DNA from: Lagopus muta
Lineage: Eukaryota > Chordata > Aves > Galliformes > Phasianidae
NCBI RefSeq assembly: GCF_023343835.1
Contig: NC_064444.1
Span: 12,141,719 to 12,205,718 of the forward strand
Direction of reading: 5' to 3'
Length of the DNA: 64,000 bases
Shown: piece after piece, positions 26,072 through 41,000 of the stretch
Layout: each line of letters opens with the position of its first letter
Position numbering within the stretch: position 1 is the first letter of the stretch
The notes under the pieces: generated by a model
Seen by the model: only the letters and a program-made list of their open reading frames with translations
The model's database searches: none
What the model was told of the DNA's origin: nothing
Program-made: the position numbers and the translations under genes

Positions 26072-29000
26072 CTGCAAAGAAAAAGTAGGGATTATGAGAA
26101 GGCTTTCAATATTTTTCACATTTTGGATTGTATGTTAGAAATAAGCAACTGAGATCACCAAGTAAGTGCTGTTCTATTAATGAAATGACTTCATGGTACC
26201 AGTGACTAGACTGTATGTCAATAGGATTTGTTCTATTGACAAGTCTAATTGTCCACCTTCATTAGTGACTGCCATATCGTAATTTGGTGGCAGGTGTAAC
26301 TGTGGCAAGTGCAGAGTTAGTCATCTGGGACTATACTGATCAATTAACATTCCAAAATCTACAATTTGAACAGCTACAGATGCTTCTCCTATCAAAGTAT
26401 GCTTGTGCTGGTAATGTTCCCACTGATGCCAGTGGAAGAAAACTTGGATTTAAATGCATCTGTTTGTTCTTTAAAATTGAATACTACTGCAGTGACAATG
26501 TAAGGCTGTTTGTTTTCACATCTTTTGGAAATTTAGTGTCTGTCCTTTGCACAAAGCCTGCTAGAAAGACTGCGATGCAGGGAACTTCAGCAGAGGTATA
26601 TTCCAGTTTAACTGTTCACTGATCGTCTGCTGGGGGTAAAACTGGGAGAAAGGGGCAAAAAACCCAACCAGATCATGTGGCATTTTTGGGTAGTACTTCA
26701 TATGAAAACACACAAGATGGCAGCATCAGAACAAAATGGTTTTCCATATATAGAATTCTTATTTTAAGATTAAGATTTTCCAGATGGATCTCTGTTCTGT
26801 AGAGTACTACTTTCAGAAGAACAAAAGAATTCTACACCAATAGAATCCGCTACATTCACTAGCAGAGGGAGAAAAAAAAAAAAAAAAAAAAAAAAAAAGC
26901 ATTTAAGACTATGTAGAAGAAAACGTTTCCTAGTTATTATATATGTTCCATTATTGGGCTTCTGGCATCTGGGTATGTCTGTTAGGCACCTAAGTACTGC
27001 ACGCACTGCACAAGAAGTGTTACATACCCTCAGTGTAGACTAAAACCACCCATATACTACATGGGGTCCCGAGGAATTGGCTTGAAAGCAATACTTGAAA
27101 TACTGTTACACTTCACAGCTTAGGCCGTTTACTCTTAGTTACATTTATGCCTTTAATGGAAAGGAGGAGATCTCCCTTTGTTCCGCTGAGTTTCAATCTT
27201 GTCAGCATACTTTTGTGGGAGACAGGAATTTCAGTGCTATGCTAATTTTCTCATGCATCTGGGTTTCTTAATTCTTGGATATTTTTTAATCATAAAGGTC
27301 TTAATCAAAAGTGATGTCTTCCCCAGCTGCTTCAAAGAAATTGTCCATGACTTATGGTTTTAGTTTTTTAAATCTTTATGCCCCACTGGGCTGCAGGCAT
27401 AAGGTAGGTCACAACATGCTCAGATGTAGGTGCTCATGGACACGGACTAAATGAGAACTCTAGGTGCCTGAGGGAACGGGGAACAATTGAGAAGCTTTCT
27501 GTTTAAAGATAGAAAATGTTCATTTGGTTGCATCAATCTCCTCAATTCTACCTTAGCTGGCAAGATGGATCCAGCTGTCAGCTGTCTTGTGATTATATGC
27601 TCTGCAACTTTTAAAGCAGAAATTAAATTGTATCTGACGTAAAACATGGTAAGTTATTCTGCACCAGTTGCAGCATGTACAAATACTGGGAAAGGCACTT
27701 CCTTCACTGATGGTACAGTTCTTATGCGTTATATTTTTTAAATACTACAGAATAATAATGAAATGTGGATTCTAGGTGAAGTTCTAGAAGAGTTTTTGCA
27801 GAGATGGGAAACATCTACAAGTTGCACGTGATAGAGAACATAGAATATCATGAAAGCTAAAGATTATTTAGAGGAAACTTATTTTCCAATTGAAAACTTA
27901 AGAGTAATGGATCATGTTTGTTAGCTGTATCCTTACATAATATGTAATACTTTCATTTTGTAACACACCTTGCATTACAGCATATTAAACCACTGTGTAT
28001 TCTTTATATTGTTTACTTGAAACTATTTCTAGATTTTCCTTACAAAAAGCTTTGACCATTTGTACAAATGAGAAGAAATTTTCTTTGAAATTGAGTACAC
28101 ATCTTAATCTTTCAGGATTTTTTTTTCCAGACCCTTTAATTTGTCAGAGAACAAACTTGTTTGTTTTGCTTCTTAGGAGAAAATTTTTAATTTACTTTAA
28201 ACTGCTTCTGTTCCAACTCTGAAAAATTAACTTATATATATATATAATTTTATCTTTGAAGACCGCTGTGTCTACTTCAGTCTTGAAAAAGACTTTGTGC
28301 ATGAAGCTTTGTCTGTCTTTTTTCCAGTTGTATCTTGTTATTTTTTTTCTTTTTTGGTGATAAAAAATTCAACCTGTCCCTTCAGTCCTTGCTTCATTTA
28401 AGTTTTTAGGAACGGATAGGATGCAACTTGGTAAATGCTGAATTCTACTGACTATTAAGCTGGCACCCTTTTAAAATGAAGAGTATGTGCTGAAGAAGAG
28501 ATTTGATTATAAAGTAGTCAATCTTCAATATGCTTACATGCCTCCTGAGTTTAAGTAAAAATTTGCAACAGCTTCCTGAGATTAGGAGAATTGCTGTCTT
28601 CAGCCTATTTCCAGGACAATAATTTCATGGCTTTCCTGAAAGGCTAACTGACCAGTGTGGATCATTAAGGCTGTACTTTGCACTCTATTTACCTCTGCAG
28701 TGATTTTCATCCCAGGGGTATGCACAGTTTTGAATGCCATTGCAGACTAAAGAATTATTGATGCACATGTTGCTATGGCAGAAGTAAGTGTTGCCTGAGC
28801 AGGGAGCTGCAGAAGAGAAGAGGAAGAAAATGTTAGGGATTTTCAGTAACTCAGAAATTGCAAGAAAGAAAAAAAACCAACAAGAACACAAAAAAACTAG
28901 TAAATTGCTGTAATTTTTAATTAACGCATATTCTTTTTAAAATTTCAAACAAAATCAGTTCTAATGCACATTATTAATTACCAGATGATTTACTCTTTTG

Positions 29001-32000
29001 TTTGTTTTGTTGCTTTGTGATGCATTACTGATGCTACAAACAAGTAGTTCTTCTGAGTTCTTCTGAGTTCTGCTCAGAAGGCAAGGCAGAAAGAAAAGTC
29101 ACCTGACACAGATAATGGTAGAAGGATTTAATACTTGTCTTTAAAGGCTTAATGCTTAAATCACATGCTCATCATCAATTATATTTATTCAGTCTGCTGT
29201 GCATCTGCTACGTAGATGGTATAGCTGGTTGTGAAGCAGCTCCTGAACATCTGCATTTTAGAGTCTATTAATATCTTAAGACAAATCAGATTTCAGCTTG
29301 CGGTGGCCTGTTTCAGAAACTGCAAGAGATTTCAGAAACTGGGGGCATCTAAGTCACTTCTGCTTGTGAATCGAAGCTCTTAGATCCTCCTATTAGAGCT
29401 AATGCAGGGATTAAGTGAATGAAGTTCATTTTTAATCTGTTTACATATGGTTAGAAATTTGAAGAAATAATTTAACTAAAAAGTTCCTCTAAAGATTCTG
29501 TCTATTCATGTGCATTATACGTAAGTTCTTGACATCAGACAGCTTCTTAAGAAAAAAGGCTGTTTTCAGGATGGTGTGCAATGTAACTGAGGAGGTCTCT
29601 GTGACTTCAGGACACAAGAAATTTGTTTTTCCTTTTTCTGTCTCTGTAATGTGATATTTTTATTATAGAAGTGCCTCTTTTTATGGAAATCAATACATAG
29701 CAGCATAGATGTTGTGACAGACATTATTCTACAGCTTGGTTTCATAGGGAGAATTTATTTTTGAGCAGTCTTAATTTTCTAAAACTTAAAGCAAAACCCA
29801 AAGGATGCAACAGGGCAGGATGCAACATGACAAGTCCTGTGCACAGCATGTTTCTCACTTATTCTGCCTCTTAGACTTCAGACTCTCATTGACAAAAATA
29901 GGATTTATGCCTAAAGAAGAGAAGAAAATTCAAATTGGCATTCCCTAACCCTATTAGTCATGTCTTCCCGTTCTGCTGCTGCTTCTCTACTCACCAGCAC
30001 ATTCTCTATTTTACATTCCTGTGCAGTTTCCTGAACAATTTTTGGGTGATGGTTTTTGTTCGTGGGCCCATAAAAACAGAATAAATGAACTTCATTTTCC
30101 ATTGTTTGTTATTTAGAGAGTACAAAGTCTGCCTACCAGTTACAGTGATTGATTGGTTGCAGTCCAGGACTTCAAGGACATAGCTGGACTCTTATCTCAA
30201 CAGCTGCCTCAGACTTATGAAGAATTCAGTGTTTATATACAGAATTGTTCATGTACTGAATCAAGCCAGAAATGAGACACATTGATCTTTTTGGTAGCTG
30301 AACTGCAAGGAGCACTAAATATTTGCTAGGTGACTGTCTTGCATAATTAGTTCATTTATGCAAATCTTTTCAGAAATATTGATTGTTTTCATGGTTGGCT
30401 TCTTATAATTACAAATCATTAGTAAGGTATAAGAAATAAATAGCTTAGAGATCTGAAAAGAAGACAAGCTGAAAGTCACCGTTTTCAGTTAGAAAACTTG
30501 CTTATCAATATACTATTTAAAACTACAGGAGAAACTTAGTTTTCAGACATGTACTTTTGGATTACTCTATCCAAAAAAGACAGTATCTGTAATTAGAAGA
30601 TAAATAAAAATAACAGTGTAGCACTGCAGACTCTGGTCTGGCAATGACTTCTGAATTGCTTTGAAATTGTCACTAAGGAATGTTACCCACCCTTAGAAGT
30701 AGGCACTGTTTCAGCCTCTTGCACTTGACTTCTCCCCTGCCCCTAGTATCTATAATATAAGTGGAAAATTTTCCCTGCCAAAGTTCATAGCTTTTTTGAG
30801 ATTGAAAGCTGCAATAACCTGCACTATCAGTAATATTATGTTACTAACCATTGTGAAATAAAAACTACTGGAAAAGCTGTTATAAATTTGATAAGCTGTG
30901 CTTAAATCTTCACTGTAAGTAAAGTTGATTAAATGCCCACTGCAGGTTAAGCAATAGAGTAGTTTCTGAAACATGCAATTGCTTCTTACTATCTTGTATA
31001 CAACATTAAGCAATAAAGCATTTATCTTAAATTACTCTTACTTTTCAAAGACTGTTGCAGAGAAAGCAACTTCCATCCTGTGTCAACATATCCTGTGTGA
31101 TGGAGCTGAACATAAAATCTGTTACCTGTAACTTGAATTATTTTTCCAAGATGGTGATCTTAGTATCCCTTGGTATCCCTTTCAAGACTGTTACTTGTGT
31201 CCAAAGAAGTTACTTCTTTGACAGTAAACCTGTACACCTGTACTGGAAGTTGAAAACTTTCAGCAGAAAGCACAGCTTTACCTCCTGATGTGGCAGATAA
31301 GTTTTATTCAGTTCTTCCCATAGATCTCAGATCTATAGTTCCAAACATAGTTACTTCTGTGCTGAAGATGCCACGCCAGGTTTCAGGTTCTGCAGTGTGG
31401 ACCATGTAGTGCCTTCTAAATATGTGAGGCAACAAAGTTCAGTTAAGTTCAGAGAGCTTTCTCCACTTGGAAGATCTCACAAACAGCATGCTTTTAGGAA
31501 GCATCTTAGGCATTGTTCTCATTGTCTCTAATGCAGGTTATGGAATACAAATAGAAACTGAGAAAAGCATTTGCAGCTCTGCTTTTAATATAGGCTTCTT
31601 GATGAATTAAACTGCTTTATCTGTGGTTGTGCCATAACTGGGCTTAGCGGGGGAAGCACACATGGGACTGTTTTAGAGTCATGTGCAGTGGAGAAAGGAG
31701 GCAACAATTTAGGTGCAGTAGGAGTGGATCTGTGGTTGAAGCTGTGGGTAGGAAAATGATCCAGACTCTGGATGGACTCTGCATGGTCACAAGCATTCTC
31801 TTGTCCTTTGAACATCCAGTGTGGGCTTGAGAAGAGCCTGTCCTGGTGTCTGGCAGGGAAGCAGAAGTTGGGTGCTTCAGTCCCACTGTTGTCTTTTAAG
31901 TAAATCTGTGCATGTCTGTAGTACTCAGTAAGAATGACCTACACTAAGGCTGCATTAGTACTGAATTCAAATGAAAAATAATACTTTTAAGAAAGAAGGA

Positions 32001-35000
32001 AAGTCATTTTTCAGGAACTATGGTGCAACTGCAATAAAGCAAGTATTTAACTTAACTACTCCTACCCAAAGGAAACACTGTTTTTGAGTGTATGCTCCTA
32101 TTGCACAAGGTATAGTTATAGCTTTTCCTGTAATTCTTGAGGCAACCCAATACCGGGAGAATGAACTCGTTGAAATCTACTTACGATCCACAAATGAAGT
32201 GAAGAGCATTCTGAATCTGCTTAGTCTGCTGCCTTCGTCTGCCCACATTCGCACCACACCAGTTCCGGTCTGCAGCATGACATCGTTTGCTACAGTGCTG
32301 CAAAACTTTGCCTTCAGGTTTTCAATAGAACTGCTTCCATCATATACAGCAACAAAGTTTCTTTTGCATTCATTGGAATGCTCCATTTGATAGTCCAGAA
32401 ATCGTAAATAGATCTGTTAGAAAAAAGAAATGAGAAAGAAATTTTAGGAAATCTTGAATAAGATATTTTAAGCTGCTTAGACCTTTGTTAAGCCTGCAGT
32501 CAGTTACTCTAAAGCAGATGCAAAAAACGCACAAGTGTCCTGAAGAATGTTAGTGGTATTTTGACTGCCCTCTTGCCTTTTTAATTCGTAAAAATAACAC
32601 TAAAATATAAGGGAAGGAATCTAGTCAGAAAAGCTCTGAAGCAAAATAAATTAATCACAGTTTGTTGCTTTAGAATGGTGGAAGCTAATTACTAATCCAT
32701 AGCAATGTTACGGAAGACATAAGCCATGAAGACGTGAGTAATTTGAATAAAAATGGAAGTGGGAGAAAAGCAAACTGGATGCCTAGGACAAATTTATAAA
32801 ACGAAGCCAATGATAACTCGTGCAGAAATAGAAATTTAACACAAGTAAAGGCAACATATGTGGTAGATCATATACAGTGGGGAAATTAGAAGACCAAGAG
32901 AATAGTTGGAGAGTAAACAAGTAATTTATCTCGCTGGGAAACTTGGGAAAGACTGTAATTTGGTTACAAGTGCATAGAAAGATCACTGGGGTTTTTAATC
33001 CCTTGTTATGTCAGTCTTGGGACTTCCAAAATTCTAGTGTAAGTTGAGGAGATATGTAGTCACTTCTAAATTAAGACCTTATTTAAACTTTAGAATTCTC
33101 AAGCTATCCATTATTTTGCCAGAGAAGAAATCTACACATATGGGGGCTTGGGTCTGCTACACTGTGGGAGAGGGGGTCGTAATCCATCAGGTGCTCACTG
33201 TACTCTTCAGATAAGCTTGTCTTTGACTGCCTGCATGTACAATTGCCTCTCTGGCTGCTGCTGTGAATGTTAAAGGCATTTTTCACAGCACAGTTCTTCA
33301 TGCATATGCCTAATGACAAGAATCTCAACTCCTGTTCAATTTTTGAAGGAGACTGTGGATGAATACCATGCATGACTGCTATACTACCAGTCTTTCTGTC
33401 CTTCTGCCATATCTTACTCTTCTCTAGAGTAGAAGCCTTTTAAATCTGGATTTTAAAGAATTCACTGAAACAAAAGCACTACTTTTGTGTGGGGAAAAAA
33501 CATGCCCTCCCAACACCTCACAGAATTTATTCAAAAGCTAGTAAAAGAGCACGTAAGAGATTGATTACACTTGTACACTCTGACTCTTCCTTTCTTTCTG
33601 GTTTCTGCCAAACTCTTGCCAACACTTTCATTCTGTGAAAAGGTGCAGCCTGTGTCACAGTATCTCATAAACATGGGTGTGAGCTGCAGGTGCTCATATT
33701 TTCACTTAATGATTGGCTTTGCGTACTGCAAAATTACAATGGAAACTAAAAATAAATTAGAACTTTTTCAGTAGAGCTATTCTGCATATGAAAACAAAGG
33801 AGTAATTCTACTGAAAAGACTCAGCTCTGCAAAAGCTCCTTCCAGTTTGTGTGCCAGGCAAGCAAATATAAAACACCTTTGCTCATAGATTATTTTGATT
33901 ATTCTAGTAATTTTCTGAATATGGAGTGATTTATTCAATTTATAATATGCAGATTTTAAAAATCCTTTTATCACTCAGTTGTCAGTTTTAAAAATTTGTT
34001 TTTTATTACAAAATCAAACTGAGGAAATTAAAAATGTCTATGTTTTGTTTCCTCAAGAGACAGCACAGTATCAGATCCAATGGGTTTTATCATCACAATT
34101 CAGCCAAAATAGAAGCTTGAGAAACCACTTTTAAAATATGAAGTTATTTTTCTGTCATGTTTTAACTCAATAATTTAGAATGGTGATCTAATCTCAGAAC
34201 TGACCCAACTACAACTGTGCCTTCTGGCAACATTCAATAATTTATTAAAATAGTTAAGCATAAGACCTGGTGCACTCGACTGGAAATGCAGAGAGAAAAT
34301 GGTTTTATTATTGTTTCTGGAAGAACTGCTACTATTACTTAGACTAGTACAGGGCTCCTGGGAGTTGAGTCACTTCCTCAAAGGCTCAAATATATTAATG
34401 GATTTCAGTTTCTTGTCTTCTCCTCTTATTACTACTTTTAGGTTGTTGTTTCATCGATTTGAAAGTTGCTGAATATACTAACTCCTAGAAGTGGGTAAGA
34501 AGGCAAACACTAGGTTTGTCATCTTGGCAGGTCCTGCTATTGAAAAGACTTTTTTTCATCCTTTATGTACACGGAAAAGGCAAGCAGTAACGTGTGCTTT
34601 AATACACATGCAGAAGCAAGATTACAGATATGTATGCTATACAGAGAAAAAATTACGTATTCTTCAGTGCAGTGCTCAAATAATTATCAAGTGCAGCTTA
34701 TATCAGAGGCTGTGATAATATAGCAAAGCTTTGTTGACTTCAAATAGAACCAAATTCCCCAGTAGAATTACTGGCAGCAAAATTTTACCTGCATTACCTG
34801 GCAGCATTTTTACCTGCAGTTTTCCAATAAAAGCACAGGCCAAATCAAATGCCTTTGAAAAATGTTTCTTGAACAGTTTTCAAGTCTACTCTGTATTTGA
34901 AGTTTCACACAATAGGAAGACTTGCTGCATATGTGGATTTTCAGAATAATCTATCTGAATTTCCTAAGCCACTGAAACATAATTCATTTCAGTGAGAGAC

Positions 35001-38000
35001 ATTATGCAAATTGCTATTACCTGTTAGTAATGACTTGGAAACCCATTACATACTGAATGATATGAATGAAACCCACCTTAGCATTTGGAGTAGCTTTAAT
35101 TGTCCATATGCAATCAACTGCTTGTCCTGGTTTTGTTTTTTCTTCTTGTTCTACTTGACTGGAACGTACTATTCCGTCAGCTCCCGAGAGCTCAAATTGG
35201 CAGTCTAGGGAGAACATACACCTTGCTGTCAAATGCAATATGATATTAATTCAAAATTCCTTATATAAAGAAATTGGTATTGTAATACTAGACCTGGAAT
35301 GGGATTTAAAATACCTCCTAGGTAAGTGAAGTCAGGATCTGTAATAGAAAGAAGTCATGAATCACAGGGGCTATCAATGCTTGAGAATCACTTCAAGGTT
35401 TATTACAATCTGAAAATGATGTCCATTTTTATTATGTCACAATAAAAATTGCTAGAAAGTTTGTTCAGTCAATTGGAAGGTACAAAGGCAAACTTTTTTA
35501 GAGAATACAAGATTTCATAAAGATTGAGCTTAGCTGACTAAGGCAATTCTATACTTACAGCTCAGATTTCCAGCATAACAGCAGAAATTACTAGGCATTA
35601 TGTTTCCACATTATATTCTGAAATTTAACCATACCACTTTTCACTGAAATCTGTGGAGCTCCACAAGAGTACAAGAGACCTTTCTGTGTGCATCATTCTG
35701 ACCAGACTGTTGTCTGTCTAGCTCAGAACAATGCAAACTGAGTGCTTTTGTAGAATATATCAACACTTTGACATTGCTAATTTCTACTAATAATGAATAT
35801 AAAGACAGCTTAGTACTAAAGTTACTTTTTCTTTGGATACTCATGTTGCTTATTTTAAGCCAAGTAGCACAGTTCTAAACATCATTAATTAGCGCAGAAT
35901 TCAGCATTAATTGCTCCTCTTATGTACCTTCTTCTAAATGCAAAGTGTATGTACTGCACATATCTGCATAGTAAACTGTATTAATATACTGTATGTGTTC
36001 TAGTAGTGAGTCAATAATATACCTTTTTTTAATGGTTAGATGATGGTACTTAACTTTACTGGGACTGGGGCTTGGCTAAAATTGGGTCTCGAGTGGTCTG
36101 GGATGTCTGGGGTTTACATTTCAGTGATCAGGTTTGTGTTTCCCCACAGACTGCATGCTTTCCCGGGTGTTGTGTTGAAAATCACCAAGGAAGTCACATA
36201 CATCCTAGTGTGTATGTGTGTGAGATGTTAGTCTGTCTAAGCAGAGGAAGTACTCCAGCCTGGGACTGGGTTAAATTAGTTTTGGAACTGATGTTAATGA
36301 AATGGCTGTAGAAATGGATTTAGCAAAATGTAGAAGTATTGTCCCTGTGGAAGTATTTCAGTGGATCACTCTCGGTGGACTGGTAACCACCTTAATCTGA
36401 AGAGTTTCCAAGTCTAAATCCCTAGCAAGGTATACATTCTGTAAATAATAATACATAATTGTGTGTAGTGTATTCACACGCTGCAGTGGTAAAGACCAGT
36501 TGGGTACATAAGACAGCATAAAATAGTTATGGCCATGTATCCATTTACAGCAGTAGTAGAGCTGACATTTGTATATTGTGTTTTGTCCCAAAGGACATTG
36601 AAGTGCTGATACTACACATGTATTTTATCTATGAAATACAGCAGTCAAGCATTGTACAAGGATATCAGGTCAAATTTAGTTGTGAAAAGAATGTCCTGCC
36701 AGTTTAAAGTGGCTCCACAGAGCAGATTAGTTGTTGTCTGTCTAAAGGCACAGTCAGCATATGATCTGCTCCTTCATACCCTGAAAACAGCTCAGTACTT
36801 TGAGCAAAGAACAATTCTGTTTTCTGAGTTGGCGGTTTGTGGGAATCTAGTTATATTGATAGCTGATATTTATATTGTCTATGTGTTTCCTCAGGCTTTT
36901 CAGTAATGGAAAATTAAAATAGTTTGCATCTAGCTGGAAGTCCTATTGTAGTCTGACTTCAGGTGTTTCTGTCAGCGTGTCGTACATTCCTAGAAGATAG
37001 GCTGCTGAAAATGGCAGCTACTAGCCTGCAGTGGGGGACCTGGTACGAGTTACCAAAGAGGGAAGTTGCTAAAGTCTTCAGCACAAACAAGATCAACTGG
37101 CCTCTTCATTAGGAAAGTATAAACCTGTAATTCTCTTCAGTCAATTTTCCAAAGTGTTTTTATTCAAGTATGCTCCAGGATTAGCAGAATGGGTCTGTCT
37201 CTAACTGTTGCATTGTTACTTTTGCCCTCATAAGTATTTACAATGAAATACAGTTCTGACTGCCAGCATAACACATCCACAGGGTCGAGTGGGAGCAAAT
37301 GGTCTTTAATTTGGTTGTTAATTTTAAGTATCTTTACCTGGTATAAATGAGTACTTTGCTTGAAATCCCTTTCCTTCCAGCTCCTCATCAGAAATAAACT
37401 TGATCCACATAAATCTCCCCGTTGATCTAATTAGTGCAGGACTTTTCAGACCACAGTAACGATCGATTAGAGGGGAGAAGCCAAAAGGTCCATCTCGAAC
37501 CTCCAGATGATCAAACCGACATTCAAATGAGGGTTCAATGTAATAAGGTTCATCAAAGGTCAACTCAATTCTTTGCCGTGGAGCAGCTAGACATAAAAAA
37601 TTAAGCAAAAGATTAAATGCAGATCTATATAAAAAAAGCATGAAGACATGAAATAGTGGAGAGACCTCCAAAACAGCAAGATAACAAAAGAGACTGGACA
37701 CTTCTCAAATTACAGCTGGCAGTCTGCTCCAAAAACTCAGGTATACAGGACCAAAAATTCAATAACTGAAAAATTCATACTTTTTAATGGAATTAAAAAG
37801 TATTTTCTCTTTTTTTTAATAACTGAATATTAAACAAAGACATAAATTTAAAATATCACGCGTAACAGATGTCAACATTAATGCAAAGACATTCAATCAA
37901 GGATAAATATTAAAATATAAATTAAAAATTATGTTCTTTGGGGCCAGAATACATAAAAGAGGAAAAAACTTTGAAGGATGTAGAAAAGAATGGAAAAGAA

Positions 38001-41000
38001 AAATATCTCAAGAAATCAGTGGCGTATTTCCTAAACAGTAAGCCCTAATTTGGAGATGCTTTGGTTGGAGACTTCTTTTATTAGAATACTCAGAAAAGTG
38101 TAAATGGCTTCATTTACATGATCAGTACAAGAGCGATGGGTGTAAGTCTGAACCAGGACTTGGATAAGACTCCTAAATCCTGATGCAGTACAGCTAAGGT
38201 TACATATTGACTTCACATCTGTACTGAAACCGTGCCTTTATATTGTATGTGTAGATTTAGGGTTGTTCTTGTCATCGGTTGTCCTAAATGAATCTTCAGA
38301 TACTAACTGGCATCAGGAATGACAGCATTAACAAATCAAATGCTGTCTGCTTCTGCTGGATGCAAAACCAATTTATTTATACATCTCTAATAGTGTTTAG
38401 ATCTTTACACCTTAATTATACAAGAGTTAAAGACATTCCTGGCTGTTACTTTGCACATACTGTAGTGGTCTGGAAGGACAATGTTTTAATCAGAAATTGT
38501 GGAGGAACTTTGTCTTGCCTATTTCTTGCCACAGTAATAACTGTGAGGACGGAGGCATGGAAAACAATTCTGTGCCCTGTGGAACTGCCCTGCACAAGGA
38601 AGATCCAGCAGGTCTGGTAGCTCTGAAGCTGGACAGAATATCTGCTCTTCAGGTACATGGTGGCAGGGAAGATGCAAAACATCCGCTGCACAAGCACAGA
38701 AGCAAAATTGAGGGTCTCTGTTAACCAGTACAAATAAAAACTCACTGAAACATGTTATTGAAGTACATTAATTAATTGATATGAATCTGGTGGTGAAGCT
38801 TACTAGCTGACTTCAGCGGGTTTTGGATGCATTCTAGTAAGAGGGAAAATAATTTGTGTGTCCCAAGTCTTACAGCCCTTATCCAAGATATTCCCATCAG
38901 ATTCTGTTTTATCAAGTTAATGAATTTTTTGTCCCCAATGCATGACTTCAGCAGTGACCTCAGCAGTGCTAATAAACCTCCATTTTTAGTACAGTGCTAT
39001 GGTGACAGACAGGTGTGGGTATTTTTATTAATAAAGGGCAGCATAAAGATCCTCTGCCTCTGAGATACACTTAGCCTAATACAGTGTGGCCTGGTAAATG
39101 CTAAAATGGTTCTTCAGCCATTTTTTGCAATTTATTTTCAGCAATATTGTAAGTGATATTAAGGTAAGCTACAATTTTTATCATAGTATTTCTTTGCCTT
39201 CGTGGATTACAGTAGATCTGATGCTGCTTTTTCAGGCTATGTCTTATTCCATATTGATAATTCCTGCATGATTGCCTTTTATATTAACTCGCTCTTATTA
39301 CTTGAGAGAGCACATTTAGCTTCTTGCTAAACCAAGGGATGGCAGAATTGATTCTATTACAAATGCGGTTATGCAATACTTGACGGTGTAGTAAAATGTC
39401 ACAGTTTGAACAATTTGACATAATCTGTTTGACCGTAAGATTACAATACAGCAGAACACAAAGACAGCCAATACCTTCCAGGATGTAGATGCACTCTTGA
39501 TTTGGTGGGTACATGTTAGGGTAGTTTGGTGAAGCAAAGTGTCCTCCATTACTGGTCCGTACCCAGTTATCACACTGGGTGGGAGGAATGCGATTCAATC
39601 CAATATTTTGCCCACCTTCAGGGAAAATAAAGGGATGAAATAAATGTCTCCTGCAAATATGCAAATTTTATTTTTCACAAATGAAACACTGACATAATGC
39701 ATAGCCTATATTAAAAAAAAATGTTTTGCTTGAGAATCCTCTTATCACATATGCCACTTGTTAATATATAGCTAGGGAAATCTTTTGTTTAATTTATGAT
39801 GTGGTATATCCTGATGAGATCATGGTTTCTGAATACTGGATCTGTACAGTAGTCCTTGGGAAAGGAAGAGAGGGTGTAAATATTTTTACCCGAGCGAGTT
39901 TAGATTCCTTGATGCTTTTTTCTAAGACAAATAGTCATTATGGCTGTCAGTAGAACAGCTTTATTTTAAGGTCTGTATCTTTTTCATTCCTATGCAAATG
40001 TAATCCAAAATATTTGTTAGCATGTAGCATTTCTGACCCTCATTCCAGAGTAAACTGAAGTACATGGACCTCAGGCTATTTACAATAATATGTTGCAATA
40101 CAAAATGCTTCTGATATGTAAATAAGCTAAATATAGCAATGGTAGTTAAAATTACTAGCAGTAATTAGACTGCACTGGTAGCTAAGGGGCTCGTTTAAGA
40201 TCAAAGATCTCTTCTTCTAGATGTGCAGGGAAATGCGCTCTGTAGCTGAGGTGATGCAGTTTACTAAGGTTATGCACTCTGCTGGACCATGCACAGAAGC
40301 TCTGTTAGTTCAGATTTCCTTATCCTCTGAGCAAGGTCTTGGAACAGTAAGATCCATCTGACATTGTTTTTAAGTAACTTTGACCTCTTTGATACCAACC
40401 GTACTAGAGAGAAAACAGGATATGTGCTTTCTGCTGGATTTTCCCAAACCTCAGAGGGATGCCCTCGTAGACTTATGTATGTTTACAGTTTTTCCTTGCA
40501 GACCATTCAGTCCACACTGATATGGGTCATAGCTGCCTACAGTCAATTACATCACCTTCCTCTGATAAGTTGGCAGCCTGTATTTATGGGGGTGAAAAAA
40601 TCTTAGTCTCTCCTGCAGAAACTGTTCTAGGAAATTATGTAGGTGTCATTTCAAGGAATTCTTCTCACCTATGTTTGGATTAATCACGCATATGACAAAA
40701 TAAGTCATATGAAACTAATGCCTTCCCCACTCAGGAGGTGTTGGCTTCAAAAACTTTTGTGGGTGGACTACTTGAAAAGCTTGTTGTCAGATAGAGAAAA
40801 CATGGGTTTCCATGGTGTTTGTTTTTTTCTTACCCCCATCCTCTAAAGTCCAAAACCACAGAATTTTAATGGTGTAAGTGAACCTTCATCTTCTTTTTTT
40901 TCAACTGGGTTGGGGGGAGGAGAAGACCTACTAGTATCTGAACACAGCTGCTTACTTTGACTTCTATGGCTCAACTCAGAACTGCAAAACTCGTACATTT

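Larger units (their letters stand above)
26072..35076 (-). other. NETO2 introns 6, 7 and 8
   Basis: Introns of about 2.7 kb (32414-35076), 3.4 kb (28807-32184) and 2.6 kb (26072-28692), separated by exons 7 and 8. They contain an A27 run at 26872-26898 and a (TA)7 run near 28233-28246. No other gene or recognised transposon was seen. Confidence 0.8.

Noticed and set aside
38446-38745. 99-codon ORF in NETO2 intron 3
   Set aside because: Lies within an intron of the confirmed gene; no domain and no matching splice phases to be an alternative exon.
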